A stretch of DNA of 64,000 bases from Pontederia crassipes (taxonomy: Eukaryota; Streptophyta; Magnoliopsida; Commelinales; Pontederiaceae). Each line of letters opens with the position of its first letter. Positions within the stretch are counted from its first letter, which is position 1. The stretch is taken from contig JAUKPH010000028.1 of the NCBI GenBank assembly GCA_030549335.1, forward strand, positions 2,108,001-2,172,000, given 5' to 3'. This document shows positions 61,397 to 64,000 of this stretch, piece after piece. Under the pieces are notes generated by a model. The model ran no database searches and was not told where the DNA came from. It saw only the letters and a program-made list of their open reading frames with translations. The position numbers were made by a program, and so were the translations under genes.

Positions 61397-61844
61397 TAGG
61401 GGTGTTCAACGGGTCGGGTCGACCCGTGAACCCGATGACCCGACCCGACCCGACCTTGGGTCGGGTCGGGTACGGGTTGAATTTTTTCAACCCGAGTTGA
61501 CTCGACCCGACCCGACCCGATGACCCGATCATTTTATTTTATTTTATTCTTTTTTATTTAAACTTAAGCCTATATTTACTTTATAAAAATTTTAAAATGA
61601 AATAAAATACTTTAAATGCAAAAATAATATTTAAATAGTTAGAAAACTTATTTTATGCCTTAAGATAAATATTAAATAAATATTTTATATATTAAATAAA
61701 TATACCAACCCAACCCGACCTGGGTCGGATTTCACCCTCAAAAGTGCCTTGACCCAACCCGACCCGATGACCTGGGTCGGATTTGGTCGGGTCGGGTTGG
61801 GTTTGTTCACGGGTCGGGTCCAACTCGACCTGTGAACACCCCTA
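61397..61844. mobile_element. 448-bp hAT-type MITE
   Basis: Ends TAGGGGTGTTCA and TGAACACCCCTA are perfect 12-base inverted repeats, and an exact 8-base duplication TTATTTAC flanks them (61389-61396 and 61845-61852). Both subterminal parts are runs of GGGTCGGGTCGACCC words; the centre is AT-rich and non-coding. These features are diagnostic of a non-autonomous hAT element. Confidence 0.95.
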
Positions 61845-61852
61845 TTATTTAC

Positions 61853-62330
61853 AAAGCTATGTAAAGATTTCGCCCGTTACATGCATGCTTAAACTTCTCC
61901 TTTTATAGAGATTTTGATTTATCTCTGTATATATCCTTTCCAGATTTATATCAATGAGGGGGAATAAAAATGGAACGATATACTATAATCTTCATCGTTT
62001 ACCATTAAAATCGTGAATCATTAATCGATCCCATACTATAAATTGTTATATTTATTTATTGATAGAATCAAACACTTTATTGTGGATTTACATTAACAAT
62101 CATTCCTATGTTAATTTTTTTAACAATAAACTAATAAATTATATTAATTTCTACATAATGAGCGGACCACTTATCGAGCGATTGGAGAGAGGAAATGATA
62201 TCGTTTGTTCGCCCTTTTAAAGCTCTCTTCTTTGCGGATTCGGAAATGTACAACTGATGTCCAGTTCCTCTTGGAGGGAGAAGTAAAACACTGGGTCCTT
62301 GTCATCGATAATTTTGATTTTGCTTTACTT
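61853..62330. other. gene-free sequence, then decayed TMK promoter/leader
   Basis: AT-rich to about 62160. The part near 62240-62350 shares short blocks with the TMK promoter/leader (AAATGTACAACTGATGYCC, GAATGGAAATTAAT). Confidence 0.5.
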
Positions 62331-62472
62331 TCTGAATGGAAATTAATTTGGGTCAGAGTCTGTTTCTCCATTCTTTTCTGTAGTGCTGTGTGGATATTCT
62401 TTACTTCCTGTTGTTATCTTATTTATTTATGCTCATGTTACGGTTGATTTTGTAGTGTCATGCTTACGAAGA

Positions 62473-62833
62473 ATGGCACCTGAAAAATGTGCCACGATCC
62501 TGTTCCTCTCCATTCTATGCTTCAGGTCGATTCTCGGCGTCACCGATCCTAGTGACTACGCCATTCTTGATAAGTTCCGGAAGGGGCTATCGAATGCAGA
62601 CTCCTCCAATGGTCGGCGGACTACTAGGACCCGTGCGGCCCCCCGCTGTGGCCTCACGTCTTTTGCTCCGGCTCCCGGGTGGCGCAGATCCAGGTTCAGA
62701 ACATGGGGCTTAGTGGCCCTCTCTTGGAGGACTTCAATAAGCTCACCATGCTCTACAACATCAGCCTCCAAGGAAACAAGTTTAACGGCAAGTTGCCATC
62801 CTTCAACGGTTTGTCCAATATGAGGTATGCTTT
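62473..62833 (+). pseudogene. partial TMK duplicate, frameshifted and interrupted
   Basis: Aligns with the first ~115 codons of the TMK gene at 52936: signal peptide, then VTDPSDYAILDKFRKGLSNA. A single-base deletion relative to the intact copy at about 62597-62612 shifts the frame; the original frame resumes as IQVQNMGLSGPLLEDFNKL and GKLPSFNGLSN. Similarity ends at about 62825-62833, where TGTAACGCTCCC, an LTR-type start, follows. The rest of the copy, if present, would lie beyond the inserted element outside the window. The 5' leader and its intron acceptor are also duplicated, so this was a DNA-level duplication and not a retrocopy. Confidence 0.88.
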
Positions 62834-64000
62834 TGTAACGCTCCCAAATTCACCCCCGCCACGTAGGCGATCGAGTTGACCTTGGAGGATGCCACACTGC
62901 CTGCTAACTCTTGACCATGCTATGACTTTGACTTAGTCAACAAATGCAATATGTGGCAAGAATATAATGATAATATAAACTCAATAAGAACTTTATTGTG
63001 GAAGAAAGAACTCTAGAATGTCAAAGGACACCACATCTAATGCCATCCATAACTAGAAAGGAAATGATAAAAATATCCAATAGGTCTAAACAAATGACCA
63101 CACATATAATTTCAAGAAGAAAGACCAAATTATCCATTAATGCGGAAAAAACTAATGCAAATGAAAGAAAAAGACACTATTGCTTGATGCGTCATGTGCA
63201 GCGATCCTTGAGCTCTGTATCCTCCAATTACTCCTCTCTGATAGGGTTCTCACTTGCAAAATCCTAAATGTAGGGGCATGGAATACCCGTGAGCGAAAAC
63301 GTCCAGTATAATAGAAAACATAGGCTATAAATTTATAATCAAATTATGCGGAAGTCAATAATGGGTAAACAATGCTTTACTATGAACAGGTGGTCCCATC
63401 TTTTCTTATCACGATCAGTACTCTATTCTTTATTATGCTTTGTTCTATACCGTAACAATACTGTGTCTTTACTGTACTATGCTCTGTACGCTATGATAAC
63501 GATACTTTATCTTTACTATGTCATGTTCTGTACTTTACCATATCATACTTTACTATGCTTTACTTTATCATGTGTTGTACTACATATTTTACATTATTAT
63601 GCAGTCCTTGAAGTTCGTTATCCTAAGCGAGTTCGACTTTATTAGGTTGGAAAGGTAGAGGTGCCTCTATGCATTTGTGAAGCCAGAGACATCCTCTTTG
63701 GGGGAGGTGTAATGTCAATGCATACCCTCTTCGAGATATAGGTGGAAGAGAACCTGTATCCCAGGGACAGTGGTCGTTAAGGACCCGTAGGTTCGCTGTC
63801 TTCGACAGCTAAGCTACCTGTCCCTTTGGCGCTATACTCTATAAAGAATATAATGCTCTATTTGGGGAAGGAGATATGCTAATGTATAATTCTTTTCGGA
63901 ATACAGGTGAGAGAAGACTTATATCCCAGGAGCAGTGGTCGTTAAGGACCAGTAGATTCACTGTCTCCTCAGCTCAGCTATCTGCCCCTCGTCTGTACTA
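62834..64000 (+). mobile_element. LTR-type element start, truncated by the window end
   Basis: TGTAACGCTCCCAAATTC immediately follows the broken TMK copy. The TGTAACGC start is typical of plant Ty3/gypsy LTRs, and the following 1.16 kb is non-coding and holds a 165-bp tandem repeat, as long LTRs often do. The right end is not in the window, so neither duplication nor termini can be checked. Confidence 0.5.
63690..64000 (+). repeat. about 165-bp tandem repeat, nearly 2 units
   Basis: CAGTGGTCGTTAAGGACC occurs at 63768 and 63933. The surrounding CTNTTTGGGG, TATCCCAG and CAGCTNAGCTA words keep the same order and spacing. More units may continue past the window. Confidence 0.85.

Overview
The window is plant nuclear DNA, most likely from a monocot. 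The intron-poor genes are GC-rich in a very AT-rich background, families are plant-specific (Dof, VQ, U-box/ARM, TMK-type receptor kinase), and most of the sequence is transposable elements and simple repeats. Species cannot be fixed from sequence alone. Five host genes are well supported: an F-box protein (1461-2819, +), an MKS1-like VQ-motif protein (28547-29296, -), a Dof zinc-finger factor with a broken frame (41329-42056, possibly to 42154, +), a PUB-type U-box E3 ligase (48940-50193, +) and a TMK-type leucine-rich-repeat receptor kinase in two coding exons (52936-56333, +).

Layout. 1-5.5 kb: F-box gene with a possible long 3'-UTR intron. 5.5-12 kb: AT-rich DNA, an (AAT) microsatellite and a 2.8-kb Ty3/gypsy-type LTR. 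12-15 kb: a Mutator-like element with long inverted repeats, an exact 9-bp target duplication and an internally deleted FAR1-like transposase. 15.9-16.2 kb: a Tourist-like MITE. 17.4-26.4 kb: a ~9-kb CACTA element bounded by TGA duplications, with a decayed TNP2-type transposase, a second decayed gene, a nested LINE 3' end with its own 13-bp duplication, and an extra CACTA terminus. 28.5-29.4 kb: VQ gene. 31.3-32.3 kb: a GC-rich hAT-like element with 8-bp duplication. 32.3-40.2 kb: gypsy integrase debris, LTR-like sequence and a nested 1.95-kb inverted-repeat element. 41.3-42.2 kb: Dof gene. 45-48.6 kb: AT-rich DNA with large purine microsatellites. 48.9-50.2 kb: U-box gene. 52.9-56.3 kb: TMK gene. 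56.7-64 kb: CTCTCGCCC arrays in opposite orientations, LTR-like sequence, a 448-bp hAT MITE, and two TMK-derived pseudogene pieces, the second interrupted by an LTR that runs off the window.

Functional picture. The host genes are not an operon or a visible pathway cluster. The VQ protein (WRKY/MAP-kinase partner family), U-box ligase (PUB20-24-like stress and immunity class) and TMK kinase (apoplastic auxin signalling class) all belong to signalling families, but their proximity is probably incidental. The most instructive parts are the TE boundaries, several resolved to the base by matching target-site duplications; the frame disruption in the Dof gene; the dispersed TMK duplicate debris; and the GC-rich short-period arrays carried by otherwise unrelated DNA transposons.
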